DNA of 32,286 nt from Prosthecobacter debontii (GCA_945869855.1 CAMBQC010000012.1:1-32286); one strand, 5' to 3'. Positions 1 to 7,390 are shown, counted from the stretch's first letter. The notes: generated by a model from the letters alone, not told the origin. Numbers and translations: made by a program.

Positions 1-754
1 TGCCGCGGTCGTTGTGCGTGTGCAGGGAAACGGCCACCGCATCGCGCTTCGGCAGGTGGCGGCACATCCACTCGATCATGTCCGCGTGGACATTCGGCGA
101 GGCCCACTGAACGGTGTCCGGCAGGTTGATAATCATCTTTTTCTCCGGCGTCGGCTGCCAGACATCGATCACCGCCGAGCAGACCTCCAGCGCATAATCC
201 AGCTCGGTGTCGGAAAAGGACTCGGGCGAGTATTGCAGCACCACCTCCGTATTGGGAATCGTTGGAACTAGTTCCTTCACCAGCTTCGTGCCGTCGATGG
301 CGATCTGCTTGATCGATTCCCGCGAGGCGTCGCCAAATGTCACGCGGCGCTGCAGCGGCGAGGTGGAATTGTAGATGTGGACGATCGCGCGCCGCGCCCC
401 AGCGATCGCCTCGAAGCTACGGCGGATCAGTTGCTCGCGCGTCTGCACCAGGATCTGGATCGTCACGTCTTCCGGGATGCGATTTTCCTCGATCAGTCTG
501 CGGCAGAAATGAAATTCCGTATCAGCGGCGGAAGGGAAACCGATCTCGATTTCCTTGAAGCCGATCGCCACCAGCAGATCGAAGAACTCCAGTTTCTCCT
601 CCACCGACATCGGCTGCGGTAGCGCTTGGTTGCCGTCGCGGAGATCCACCGAGCACCAGATCGGCGCGCGCGTGATCGTCTGATCCGGCCAGGTGCGGTC
701 GGGCAGGGCAACGGCTTGGAACGGCCGGTATTTTATGAGGGACTTCGGGTTCAT
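1..754 (-). CDS. leuA: 2-isopropylmalate synthase (3' end cut off by window edge)
   Basis: LeuA condenses acetyl-CoA with 2-oxoisovalerate, the first committed step of leucine synthesis in the cytoplasm. The ORF track omits it because it has no stop in the window. I read it from the reverse strand as 251 codons starting MNPKSLIKYRPF. The N-terminus resembles the long LeuA2 type, with a PDRTWPDQTI-like segment at about 18-27. The catalytic DLRDGNQAL motif is at 37-45, and the metal-binding HTHNDRG (H245 and H247) lies right at the window edge. The start ATG has no Shine-Dalgarno. A small hairpin ends two bases before it, and a leucine-rich leader ORF lies just upstream. PPK2 is the next gene upstream on the same strand. 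The C-terminal regulatory domain, where leucine would bind, lies outside the window. Family assignment is very secure. Confidence 0.95.
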   Translation of the reverse strand, partial: MNPKSLIKYRPFQAVALPDRTWPDQTITRAPIWCSVDLRDGNQALPQPMSVEEKLEFFDLLVAIGFKEIEIGFPSAADTEFHFCRRLIEENRIPEDVTIQILVQTREQLIRRSFEAIAGARRAIVHIYNSTSPLQRRVTFGDASRESIKQIAIDGTKLVKELVPTIPNTEVVLQYSPESFSDTELDYALEVCSAVIDVWQPTPEKKMIINLPDTVQWASPNVHADMIEWMCRHLPKRDAVAVSLHTHNDRG

Positions 755-756
755 AT

Positions 757-777
757 CGGTAGGGCTGGAGGCTACCG
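757..777 (-). promoter_or_regulatory. Hairpin directly upstream of the leuA start codon
   Basis: On the minus strand CGGTAG, a 9-base loop and CTACCG form a 6-bp stem ending two bases before the leuA ATG and starting three bases after the leader-peptide stop. There is no T-tract, so it does not look like an intrinsic terminator. It could mask the leuA initiation region. A ribosome stalled on the last leader Leu codons would cover its 5' arm. The regulatory role is inferred. Confidence 0.45.
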
Positions 778-780
778 CAA

Positions 781-846
781 TCAAAGGAGCAGACGCAAGG
801 GCGGCGAAAACAGACCATCATTACCGACGGAAAGACAAATACGCAT
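781..846 (-). CDS. Putative leucine leader peptide of leuA (21 codons)
   Basis: This short ORF is below the track's length cutoff. It encodes a 21-residue peptide that begins MRICLSV and ends LRLLL before TGA. Six of 21 residues are leucine, four of them in the last five positions. A strong Shine-Dalgarno, AAGGAGGG (855-862), sits 8 bases before the ATG, whereas most genes in this window have weak sites or none. Its stop is 26 bases upstream of the leuA ATG, and a hairpin fills that gap. Leucine-rich leader peptides before leu genes are a known attenuation device in other bacteria. Here I infer that leucyl-tRNA shortage stalls the ribosome on the terminal Leu codons. It could instead be a chance ORF, but the site, composition and position agree. 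Confidence 0.6.
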   Translation of the reverse strand: MRICLSVGNDGLFSPPLRLLL

Positions 847-881
847 GGATGTATCCCTCCTTAAACAAAAAATACAGGATA

Positions 882-1709
882 TCACTCCTCCACGACCATA
901 TCTGCCGGATTCCACGTGGTTTCCGGGAACTTCATGTCGAGCCGCTTCATCGTATCGACCATGATCCTTGCGACGACGAGGTTACGATACCATTTGCGGT
1001 TTGCGGGGACGACATACCAAGGCGCGTGCGCGGTGGAGGTTTTCGATAGGACTTCCTCATAGGTATCCATGAAATCCGGCCACAGCGCGCGATCCTTAAG
1101 GTCATCGGGGTTGAATTTCCAATGTTTTGTCGGATTCACGAGGCGGGAATCGAGCCGCCGCTTTTGCTCGTCCCGCGAGATGTGGAGGTAGATTTTCACG
1201 ACGGTAGTGCCCTCTTCGGCAAGCATGCGCTCGAAGTCCGCGACGTGCCCGAAGCGTTGTTTCCAGATCTTTTCCGGGAACAGCTTTTTCACTTTTACCG
1301 CTATGATGTCCTCGTAGTGGCTGCGGTTGAAAATGACCAGTTGTCCGTTGCGCGGGACTTTGTCGTGGACGCGCCACAGGAAGTCCCGCGCCAGCTCCTC
1401 CTCGCTGGGCTTCTTAAAGGAACGGACATGGATACCCTGCGGATCGATGCGGGAGAAGACATGCTTGATGCACCCATCCTTGCCGCCGGTGTCCATCGCC
1501 TGCATCACCACGAGAATGCGGTGCTTGTTCTGCGCATAAAGCACGGTCTGCAGAAGCTTCAGCTCGTCCTGCAGTTTGTCGAAGGCCTCTAAGCTCTCCT
1601 CTTTCCCACCGTCGTCGAAAAGGTGACGGTCGTCGGCGTCAATTTTACGCAGATCCACCTTTGCTCCGGGCTTCACCAAATATCTTTCCAATGCACCGCT
1701 AACTGGCAT
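882..1709 (-). CDS. ppk2: Polyphosphate kinase 2 family (polyphosphate:nucleotide phosphotransferase)
   Basis: PPK2 enzymes move phosphate between polyphosphate and nucleotides in the cytoplasm. The 275-residue, single-domain protein has a Walker A-type loop MDTGGKDG (72-79), the signature FNRSHYED (127-134), the lid segment SRDEQKRRLDSR (178-189) and APWYVVPANRKWYRN near 229-243. Length and motifs fit single-domain PPK2 proteins, perhaps class III (AMP/ADP-phosphorylating), but the subclass cannot be settled by eye. The usual loop is MDTAGKDG, so A-to-G here is a mild variant. The start has only a weak AAAGAA site upstream. It diverges from the Ppx-like gene across about 94 bp, and PPK1 is 2.3 kb further on, so the block looks dedicated to polyphosphate. 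Confidence 0.93.
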   Translation of the reverse strand: MPVSGALERYLVKPGAKVDLRKIDADDRHLFDDGGKEESLEAFDKLQDELKLLQTVLYAQNKHRILVVMQAMDTGGKDGCIKHVFSRIDPQGIHVRSFKKPSEEELARDFLWRVHDKVPRNGQLVIFNRSHYEDIIAVKVKKLFPEKIWKQRFGHVADFERMLAEEGTTVVKIYLHISRDEQKRRLDSRLVNPTKHWKFNPDDLKDRALWPDFMDTYEEVLSKTSTAHAPWYVVPANRKWYRNLVVARIMVDTMKRLDMKFPETTWNPADMVVEE

Positions 1710-1803
1710 ATTTCTTTATCCATGCTTGCTGCCGCGATGACAAGCACGGACTCCCCGCGTTTTCGCGGTTGTAAAAATCGGACTCAGCCATTCTGATGAT
1801 GGC
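1710..1803. promoter_or_regulatory. Divergent intergenic region between ppk2 and ppx-like gene
   Basis: This 94-bp gap must hold the promoters of both divergent genes. It contains a perfect small hairpin, CCGCG TTTT CGCGG (1755-1768), followed by an A-rich stretch. No convincing -35/-10 pair or phosphate-box repeat was recognised, and no Shine-Dalgarno precedes either start. Confidence 0.4.
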
Positions 1804-3366
1804 ATGCCGAGCGCGCGGAAAAAGAACATCCTTCCCTCCGCCGATCCGGCGTCATTGCTCACCGCGTTACACATCGGCGCGAGTTCCGTATCCATCATCA
1901 TCGCGGAGCGCGATTCGGAGGGGAACCCCACACCCATCGATTTCTTAGAGCAGCCCGCGCCGCTCGCGCAGGATGTTTTCGGTGGCAATGTCGTCTCCAA
2001 CGCGACCACCGAGCGCATCGTTTTCATCATCCGCGGTTATCAGGAAACGCTTTCGGAAATGGGCCTCGACCCACATAACCTTACCCGCGCCGTCGCCACC
2101 AATGTCCTTCACGAGGCCGCGAACCACGAGTCTGTCCTCAACCGCATCCGCATCGCCTGCGGACTGCCCGTTTCCATGATCGACGATGGCGAAATGACCC
2201 GCCTCATCTACCTTAAGACCCGCCGCCGCCTCCAGCACCTTCCGGCCATGACGCGGCGCACCGCGCTCGTCGTCCACGTCGGCCCCGGCAACACCCGCGC
2301 CCTGCTTTTCCACGAAGGCCTGATCACCCGTTACACCAGCTACCGCATGGGCACGCACCGCACCCGCGAGGCGGTCGAGGCCTCACATGCCGAAGGCCCT
2401 GCTCTCCTCCGCGTGATCCGTGAACACGCCTCGGGAAATCTCGCCCAGCTCCGCTTCGATTTCTCCGATGTGTCCATCGAAGGCATCATCCTCATCGGCT
2501 ACGAGATCCAGTCCGTCTCCTCTTTCCTCACGAAAAACAACGAGGCGTGCTCGCTCAAGGATTTCCGGAAATTCACCGCCGAAACCGCCATCCTCAGCGA
2601 TCTCGGCACGGTGAAACGCTTCCAGCTCGATTACCAGACGGCCGAGGCGCTGATCCCTGCCTTGGAGATCAATCTCGCCATCGCCGAGGCGCTCGGGATG
2701 AAGGAAGTCCACATCCCCAACTCAGACTACGAGCAAGGCCTGCTGCACGATCTCCTTGTTTCCCGCGAGATGAGCGGCTCCTTCGCCTCCGAGGTGCTGC
2801 GCTCCGCCCGCATCCTCGCCGAGCGCTACCAATCCGATCCCGGCCACGGCGAGCATGTCGGGAAACTTTGCGCCCATTTCGTCACCAACCTCCAGGATCT
2901 CCACCACCTCACCGAGCACGACGCGCTGCTCCTCCAAGTCGCGGCCATCCTCCACGAGGTCGGAACCTATGTCAGCCCCCGCGCCCATCACAAGCACTCG
3001 GAATACATTATCCTGAACTCGGAAATCTTCGGGCTCGACCGCCTCGACGTTACCATCGTCGCCCTCGTTTCACGCTACCACCGCCACTCCGGCCCGAAGC
3101 TCGATCACCCCTCCTACGCCGCGCTCTCCACCGAGGATCGCATCCGCGTCTGCAAGCTCGCCGCCATCCTCCGCGTCGCCGATGCCCTCGAGCGCACCCA
3201 CGCCCAGCGCATTTCCAAGATCGAGATCCTCCGCACCCACGACAAGCTCCGCATCCGCCTCCCCGGCCTCAAGGACGCCGCCATCGAGCGCCTCGCCATG
3301 GACTCCAAGGCCGATCTCTTCGAGCAGGTCTTCGGCCTCACCGTCGTCATCGAGGAGGATAACTGA
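1804..3366 (+). CDS. Ppx/GppA-like phosphatase with C-terminal HD domain (divergent exopolyphosphatase)
   Basis: The 520-residue layout matches exopolyphosphatase/guanosine pentaphosphatase proteins: an ASKHA-fold N-terminal half and an HD-like C-terminal half. Family landmarks are ATNVLHEAANHESVL (about 98-112), GEMTRLIYL (129-137, keeping the catalytic-type Glu130), a Gly-rich loop HVGPGNT (158-164), GHGEHV (347-352) and LHEVG (383-387), followed by the HHKHSEYII segment. However, the two acidic phosphate-loop positions are altered: the usual DxGSN is HIGASS (23-28), and DIGGGSTE is HVGPGNTR. Activity may therefore be reduced or changed, and a sensory or regulatory role is possible. It lies between ppk2 and ppk1, which supports a link to polyphosphate. 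The start lacks a clear Shine-Dalgarno. Confidence 0.85.
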   Translation: MPSARKKNILPSADPASLLTALHIGASSVSIIIAERDSEGNPTPIDFLEQPAPLAQDVFGGNVVSNATTERIVFIIRGYQETLSEMGLDPHNLTRAVATNVLHEAANHESVLNRIRIACGLPVSMIDDGEMTRLIYLKTRRRLQHLPAMTRRTALVVHVGPGNTRALLFHEGLITRYTSYRMGTHRTREAVEASHAEGPALLRVIREHASGNLAQLRFDFSDVSIEGIILIGYEIQSVSSFLTKNNEACSLKDFRKFTAETAILSDLGTVKRFQLDYQTAEALIPALEINLAIAEALGMKEVHIPNSDYEQGLLHDLLVSREMSGSFASEVLRSARILAERYQSDPGHGEHVGKLCAHFVTNLQDLHHLTEHDALLLQVAAILHEVGTYVSPRAHHKHSEYIILNSEIFGLDRLDVTIVALVSRYHRHSGPKLDHPSYAALSTEDRIRVCKLAAILRVADALERTHAQRISKIEILRTHDKLRIRLPGLKDAAIERLAMDSKADLFEQVFGLTVVIEEDN

Positions 3367-3403
3367 GCTTGAAAACGGAGTCCTTTTCCCCTATCCATAT
3401 CCC

Positions 3404-3637
3404 ATGACAGCCGCCGTGAAACATCTCGTGGAAGAAGCCCTGCGCCTCGCCCCGGAAGAGCGCGAAGAACTCGTGGAAACCCTCCGCAGCCACAGCGAGC
3501 CCGACGAGGAGTGGTCGAAAGAATGGGGCGAGGAGATCGGAAGGCGCGCCGAGGAAGTATTGAGCGGAAAATGCGAATGCATCTCCGCGGAAGAAGCTCA
3601 CCGGCGCGTGCGGCAGTCCCTCTCGGAAATCCGATGA
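3404..3637 (+). CDS. Addiction-module antitoxin (TIGR02574/Unstab_antitox type)
   Basis: This 77-residue acidic, helical protein starts MTAAVKHLVEEALRLAPEER. The pattern of a leading helix with ALxLxPEERxxLVxxL, then a Trp-rich EEWSKEWGEEIGRRAEE and a G-x-C-x-x-I-S-x-E-E-A tail, is that of the putative addiction-module component family. The track extends it back to 3182 inside the ppx-like gene. I chose ATG 3404 because family members start there and it lies 37 bp after the ppx-like stop. Its TGA overlaps the toxin ATG as ATGA, implying coupled translation. It would bind and neutralise the downstream ParE/RelE-like toxin and probably repress the pair. Confidence 0.85.
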   Translation: MTAAVKHLVEEALRLAPEEREELVETLRSHSEPDEEWSKEWGEEIGRRAEEVLSGKCECISAEEAHRRVRQSLSEIR

Positions 3638-3939
3638 CAACGGATTTCCACAACGAGGCGCTCGCCGAATACCACAATTCCGCGGCATACTCCGAGAATA
3701 TGTTCGGCTTGGGGGAGGAATTCGTCCAAGCGGTGGAACATGCCATCGCCGCCATCTCATCGGAACCCAAACGCTACAAACCCGTTGGCGAAAATCTCCA
3801 TGACTTCCGCATGGAACGCTTCCCATACCACCTCTTTTACCTCCATCTCCTCGGCTCGGAACGCGTCACCATTCTCGCCGTCGCCCACACCTCCCGCCGC
3901 CCCAACTACTGGAAATCCCGCATCCCCCCACTTCCTTGA
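3634..3939 (+). CDS. ParE/RelE-superfamily toxin
   Basis: This 101-residue protein is the toxin partner of the preceding antitoxin. It shows the family pattern: N-terminal helices ending in GLGEEFVQAVEHAIAAI (about 26-42), a conserved E-P-x-R-Y-K turn, the RFPYHLFYLH strand pair, and the C-terminal ILAVAHTSRRPNYWKSR signature. Start ATG 3634 overlaps the antitoxin stop as ATGA. The track's earlier start at 3511 would run antisense-like sequence in the antitoxin frame and is rejected. ParE-type toxins poison DNA gyrase, while RelE types cleave mRNA. The sequence alone does not decide which, although the RxPxYW ending is common in chromosomal ParE-like members. The pair sits between two polyphosphate genes, probably as a later insertion. 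Confidence 0.87.
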   Translation: MTTDFHNEALAEYHNSAAYSENMFGLGEEFVQAVEHAIAAISSEPKRYKPVGENLHDFRMERFPYHLFYLHLLGSERVTILAVAHTSRRPNYWKSRIPPLP

Positions 3940-3951
3940 GTTTTGAAATTT

Positions 3952-3965
3952 AAAATTTAAAGTTT
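3952..3965. repeat. AT-rich 14-mer shared with the spacer at 20094
   Basis: AAAATTTAAAGTTT lies in the 27-bp spacer between the toxin stop and the ppk1 ATG, only one base before the ATG. The identical 14-mer occurs at 20094-20107. Both spacers are almost pure A/T in an otherwise GC-rich window. Function is unknown. Confidence 0.5.
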
Positions 3966-3966
3966 T

Positions 3967-6057
3967 ATGTCCCCATACCACAACCGCGAACTCTCCTGGC
4001 TCGAATTCAACCAGCGCGTCCTCGCTCAGGCCTTCCGCGATGACCTGCCGCTGCTGGAACGCGTGAAATTCCTCGCCATATCCGCCAGCAACCTCGACGA
4101 GTTTTTCCAGGTCCGCGTCGGTTCCCTGATGCTGTTGCGCCGTAGCGGTCGGAAAACCCGGGACAACTCCGGCTACACCCCCGCGCGCAACCTCACCGCC
4201 ATCCGCGAGCGCGTTTTGAAAATGAACGCGGACCAATACGGACTCCTCAACGGCACCCTGCTCCCCACACTCGCGGAAAAGGGCATTGTCCTCCTCTCCG
4301 CCGCGCAACTCACCGATGCCCAGCGCGCCCAGACCGCCATCGCTTTCGACGACAACATCTCGCCGCTGCTCACGCCGCTCGCCGTCGATCCCGACTCCGC
4401 CCCCCCCATCGTCCCCGCGCTCCAGATCGTCCTCGCCTGCACCCTCCACGATCCGGTGGCAAAAGCCTCGCGCCACGTCCTCATCCCCATCCCCGAGAAC
4501 CTGCCGCGCCGCATTCCCATCTCCACCGATGACGAAACGACCGCCTTCCTAGTCATCGAGGATCTCATCGCCACCCATGCCGAGCGGCTTTTTCCTGGCG
4601 AGAACATCACCGCCACCACCGCCTTCCGCGTCACCCGCAACGGCGACATCGCCGTCCAGGAAGAGGATGCCACCGACCTCGCCGATGAAATGGAGGACGT
4701 CCTCACCGCCCGCCGTTTCGCCGACACAGTCCGCCTGGAAATCCGCGCCGACGCCCCGCGCGACCTCTCCTCACTCATCCAGAAGGTCACCGCCTCCTCC
4801 CCGCAGGAAATCTACCGCCACGCGGGCCCACTCGGCCTTTCGTCCTTTATGGAGCTCGCCTTTCTCCCTGATCACGACCACCTCCGCGATGAGGATTGGC
4901 CCGCGCAGAACTCGCCCTCGATCGCTCCCGGCGCCTCCATGTTCGAGACGATCGCCGCCGGCGACGTTCTGCTTTTCCACCCCTACGAATCCTTCGATCC
5001 CGTCATCCGCCTCATCGAGGAAGCCGCCGCCGATCCCGATGTCATCGCGATCAAGCAGATCCTCTACCGCACCGCTCGCCAGTCCCGCATCATCGACGCC
5101 CTCATCCGCGCGGCGGAAAATGGCAAGCACGTCACCGCACTCGTCGAGCTCAAGGCCCGCTTCGATGAGGCGCGCAACCTCAACCGCGCCGATGAACTCC
5201 AGCGCGCCGGCGCCCAGATCGTCTATGGCGTGAAAAACCTCAAGACCCACGCCAAGATCTGCCTCGTCCTCCGCCGAGAGTCCGGCCACATCCGCCGCTA
5301 CGTCCACCTCGGCACCGGCAACTACAACGAGACCACCTCCCGCCTTTACACCGATCTCTCCTACCTCACCTGCAAGTCGGAGTACGGAAACGACGCCTCC
5401 CTCCTCTTCAACGCCGTCACCGGCCGCTCGAAGCTTCTCCGCTTCCAGCGGCTCATCCCCGCCCCATCCGCGATGAAGCCCCGCCTTCTCGATCTCATCG
5501 CCGGCGAGGCCGAGCGCGCGAAGCAAGGCCTACCCGCGAAAATCATCGCCAAAACCAACTCACTCCAAGATCCAGACATCATCGCCGCCCTCTATGCTGC
5601 CTCCCAAGCCGGCGTCGAGATCAAGCTTAACGTCCGCGGGATCTGTTGCCTCATTCCTGGGGAGAAATTCTCGAAAAATATCGAGGTTTTTTCCGTCATA
5701 GACCGCTACCTCGAGCACGCTCGGCTCTTCTATTTCCACCAAGGCGGCGACCCCTTGGTCTTCATCGCTTCCGCCGACTGGATGACGAGAAATCTTGAAA
5801 AACGCGTCGAGCTGATGATCCCCATCGAGGAAAAAACAATCAAACGCCGCCTCATTAAAATTCTCGAAACCTATTTCAACGACAACCGCAATGCCTGGCG
5901 CATCCTTCGCGACGGCAGCTCCACCCCCGTTGTCCCCGCCAAAGGCGAAAAGCCCTTCCGCGCCCAAGAATCCTTCCACCAGCAATCCCGCCGTGCCGCC
6001 AAAGCCCGCGAGCATGAACGCTCCATGACCTTCGAACCCCACGTCCCGCAGGTTTGA
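3967..6057 (+). CDS. ppk1: Polyphosphate kinase 1
   Basis: PPK1 reversibly polymerises the gamma-phosphate of ATP into polyphosphate through a phosphohistidine intermediate. The 696-residue protein has the standard N domain (YHNRELSWLEFNQRVL at 4-19, then SASNLDEFFQVRVGSL) and two phospholipase-D-like C domains. The predicted autophosphorylated histidine is H428 in LKTHAKICLV, followed by GTGNYNE. The second active-site histidine matches H584 in YLEHARLF, followed by the SADWMTRNLEKR signature. Length matches the family norm. It follows the ParE toxin after a 27-bp AT-rich spacer and has no Shine-Dalgarno. Together with the PPK2 and Ppx-like genes it completes a polyphosphate cluster. Confidence 0.97.
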   Translation: MSPYHNRELSWLEFNQRVLAQAFRDDLPLLERVKFLAISASNLDEFFQVRVGSLMLLRRSGRKTRDNSGYTPARNLTAIRERVLKMNADQYGLLNGTLLPTLAEKGIVLLSAAQLTDAQRAQTAIAFDDNISPLLTPLAVDPDSAPPIVPALQIVLACTLHDPVAKASRHVLIPIPENLPRRIPISTDDETTAFLVIEDLIATHAERLFPGENITATTAFRVTRNGDIAVQEEDATDLADEMEDVLTARRFADTVRLEIRADAPRDLSSLIQKVTASSPQEIYRHAGPLGLSSFMELAFLPDHDHLRDEDWPAQNSPSIAPGASMFETIAAGDVLLFHPYESFDPVIRLIEEAAADPDVIAIKQILYRTARQSRIIDALIRAAENGKHVTALVELKARFDEARNLNRADELQRAGAQIVYGVKNLKTHAKICLVLRRESGHIRRYVHLGTGNYNETTSRLYTDLSYLTCKSEYGNDASLLFNAVTGRSKLLRFQRLIPAPSAMKPRLLDLIAGEAERAKQGLPAKIIAKTNSLQDPDIIAALYAASQAGVEIKLNVRGICCLIPGEKFSKNIEVFSVIDRYLEHARLFYFHQGGDPLVFIASADWMTRNLEKRVELMIPIEEKTIKRRLIKILETYFNDNRNAWRILRDGSSTPVVPAKGEKPFRAQESFHQQSRRAAKAREHERSMTFEPHVPQV

Positions 6058-6068
6058 GTTCCCAAAGT

Positions 6069-6088
6069 GGCGGCGATCTTCGGCCGCC
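6069..6088. terminator. GC-rich hairpin downstream of ppk1
   Basis: GGCGGC and GCCGCC flank an 8-base loop 12 bp after the ppk1 stop, forming a perfect 6-bp GC stem. No T-tract follows on either strand, so intrinsic termination is uncertain. It may be an RNA 3'-end stabiliser or a dispersed repeat. Confidence 0.35.
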
Positions 6089-6136
6089 GGCTATCTTAGC
6101 GGCACAACATCTGATATCCGACCCCAGCATCTGGAA

Positions 6137-6421
6137 ATGGAACCGAACGGCGAAATCGAACAGTCCGTCTTTCTAAGGGTGCAATTCCGCAACGAGAACG
6201 CGGCTTATTACCAATTCCATGTATTCCCCTCACCTGATCCCACTTCGAGCATTTGTATGGCTCGTCTGCGGAACGGCGACTCCCAATACATGCAGGTGTT
6301 TTTCACGGATGCAGGGGATTTCGCCGAATTTGAGCGCAATCTCCACGGCAATCCCCATGTCATCGCAGTGAAGGTGATTTCGGAGCAAGAGTTCCAATCC
6401 AAGCGTTCCGAAGCTGTGTAA
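6137..6421 (+). CDS. Hypothetical protein (94 aa)
   Basis: I do not recognise this small protein. It starts MEPNGEIEQSVFLRVQF and is predicted soluble, with alternating strand-like segments and no signal peptide or Cys/His motif beyond a single Cys. Codon use resembles its neighbours and the reverse frame is less plausible. It begins 79 bp after ppk1 and ends 8 bp before the next ORF, suggesting a two-gene unit. Start choice rests only on it being the first ATG. It may be a lineage-restricted protein. Confidence 0.55.
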   Translation: MEPNGEIEQSVFLRVQFRNENAAYYQFHVFPSPDPTSSICMARLRNGDSQYMQVFFTDAGDFAEFERNLHGNPHVIAVKVISEQEFQSKRSEAV

Positions 6422-6429
6422 GCAGCCTT

Positions 6430-6849
6430 ATGAAATATGGAAAGCGCCTCGCCATCGTTTCAGCGATACTTCTTTCGCTGGCGGTCGTCTTCGCCATCAA
6501 AAGCTCCCGGATCTTCGACACGTTCAACAAGGACACCCTGATCCGGAGCGCATTCGGATCCGACCTTACGCCCTACATCGCGAAGGAGAAAACCAACTAC
6601 TCCGATGGCTGCCTCCAATTCCACGGGATCACAGACTCCCATCCGTTGTTCCTGCGCTATTTCTCGGAACCATTCGAAAGGAACTTTCACATCTCCTTCC
6701 TCCATGAGGAATTCGACGATTCCACAGTCCGGAACGGCATCTATCTCCGCCGGCTCGGGGAGCGTTTCGACGCCTACGTTCCGATCGTAGCCTATATTCC
6801 CGATCGGAAAGTTCTGATCTTCGGCTATTCCGACGGCATCGGCGGGTAA
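6430..6849 (+). CDS. Hypothetical membrane-anchored or exported protein (139 aa)
   Basis: No family is recognised. The N-terminus, MKYGKRLAIVSAILLSLAVVFA, is basic and then hydrophobic (about 7-22), typical of a signal peptide or single membrane anchor. The remaining ~115 residues would lie in the periplasm and are rich in aromatic and acidic residues. It follows the 94-aa ORF by 8 bp, so the two are probably co-transcribed. A weak AGCCTG/CAGGCT inverted repeat (6849-6876) follows the stop and could help end transcription before the convergent gene on the other strand. Confidence 0.6.
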   Translation: MKYGKRLAIVSAILLSLAVVFAIKSSRIFDTFNKDTLIRSAFGSDLTPYIAKEKTNYSDGCLQFHGITDSHPLFLRYFSEPFERNFHISFLHEEFDDSTVRNGIYLRRLGERFDAYVPIVAYIPDRKVLIFGYSDGIGG

Positions 6850-6913
6850 GCCTGAAAATATCACAGCAAGCAGGCTGGGATTTCATGTCGGGTTTGGGAG
6901 CGCTTCAAGTTCT

Positions 6914-7321
6914 CTATCGCCTCCCCTCCACCACCGCCACATGCAGGCACGAAACGCCGGCTCTCGGCGCCGCCATCGCCGCTTCCATGAATTTCCCGGC
7001 ATCCGCATCGGCGGGAATCCTCAGCCGTAAGTTGCTTCTCAGTCCGTGCGTCTCCGCATTTTCCGTCAGGCGGCGGAGATGGGCTTCGATTTCTCCGTTC
7101 CTGATGCATCCCCCTTCGCCCACCCATCCACCGGCTTTCGTCCAGCTCAGTTCGTCGCCGAAAAAGCAATGGCAGCAATGCGTCCGGTTCGTCGCGACCG
7201 GCAGTTTCATCCACGGCCTGTCTTTTCCGTAATGATCCAGGAACAAGCTCACGGTCGGAAAAAGCGAAAGTTGAACCAGCAGCAGTGCCGTAACCAAGGC
7301 GATCCCCATTGAACGCATCAT
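6914..7321 (-). CDS. Hypothetical membrane-anchored protein (135 aa)
   Basis: The track extends this frame to 7954 antisense to the cytochrome gene. I start it at ATG 7321 (MMRSMGIALVTALLLVQLSL), where a proper hydrophobic N-terminal helix (about 6-22) begins in non-overlapping sequence. The middle contains a Cys/His patch, RTHCCHCFFGDE, that could bind metal or form disulfides. The C-terminal LRLRIPADADAGKFMEAA followed by VAVVEG faintly resembles the ExbD/TolR periplasmic domain, but the conserved transmembrane Asp is not evident, so no function is assigned. It is divergent from the cytochrome gene at 7391. Confidence 0.55.
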   Translation of the reverse strand: MMRSMGIALVTALLLVQLSLFPTVSLFLDHYGKDRPWMKLPVATNRTHCCHCFFGDELSWTKAGGWVGEGGCIRNGEIEAHLRRLTENAETHGLRSNLRLRIPADADAGKFMEAAMAAPRAGVSCLHVAVVEGRR

Positions 7322-7390
7322 GAAGGTGACAACGCCCCGCGCCGGTGCTTTCTTAGTTCGTCCGCAAATCCCCGCCGTTTTCACACAGCC

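Noticed and set aside
522-821. 99-aa minus-strand ORF and its 72-aa companion at 493-711
   Set aside because: Both are out-of-frame shadows of leuA, whose true frame is open through the window edge and gives an excellent LeuA protein.
2547-3362. 271-aa plus-strand ORF rich in Arg and Pro
   Set aside because: It is a +1 frame shadow of the ppx-like gene. Its composition is the usual artefact of GC-rich codon third positions.
4771-5526. 251-aa antisense ORF within ppk1, and similar long ORFs at 3757-4476 and 5560-6042
   Set aside because: They are antisense to a fully conserved PPK1 and show no recognisable protein features.
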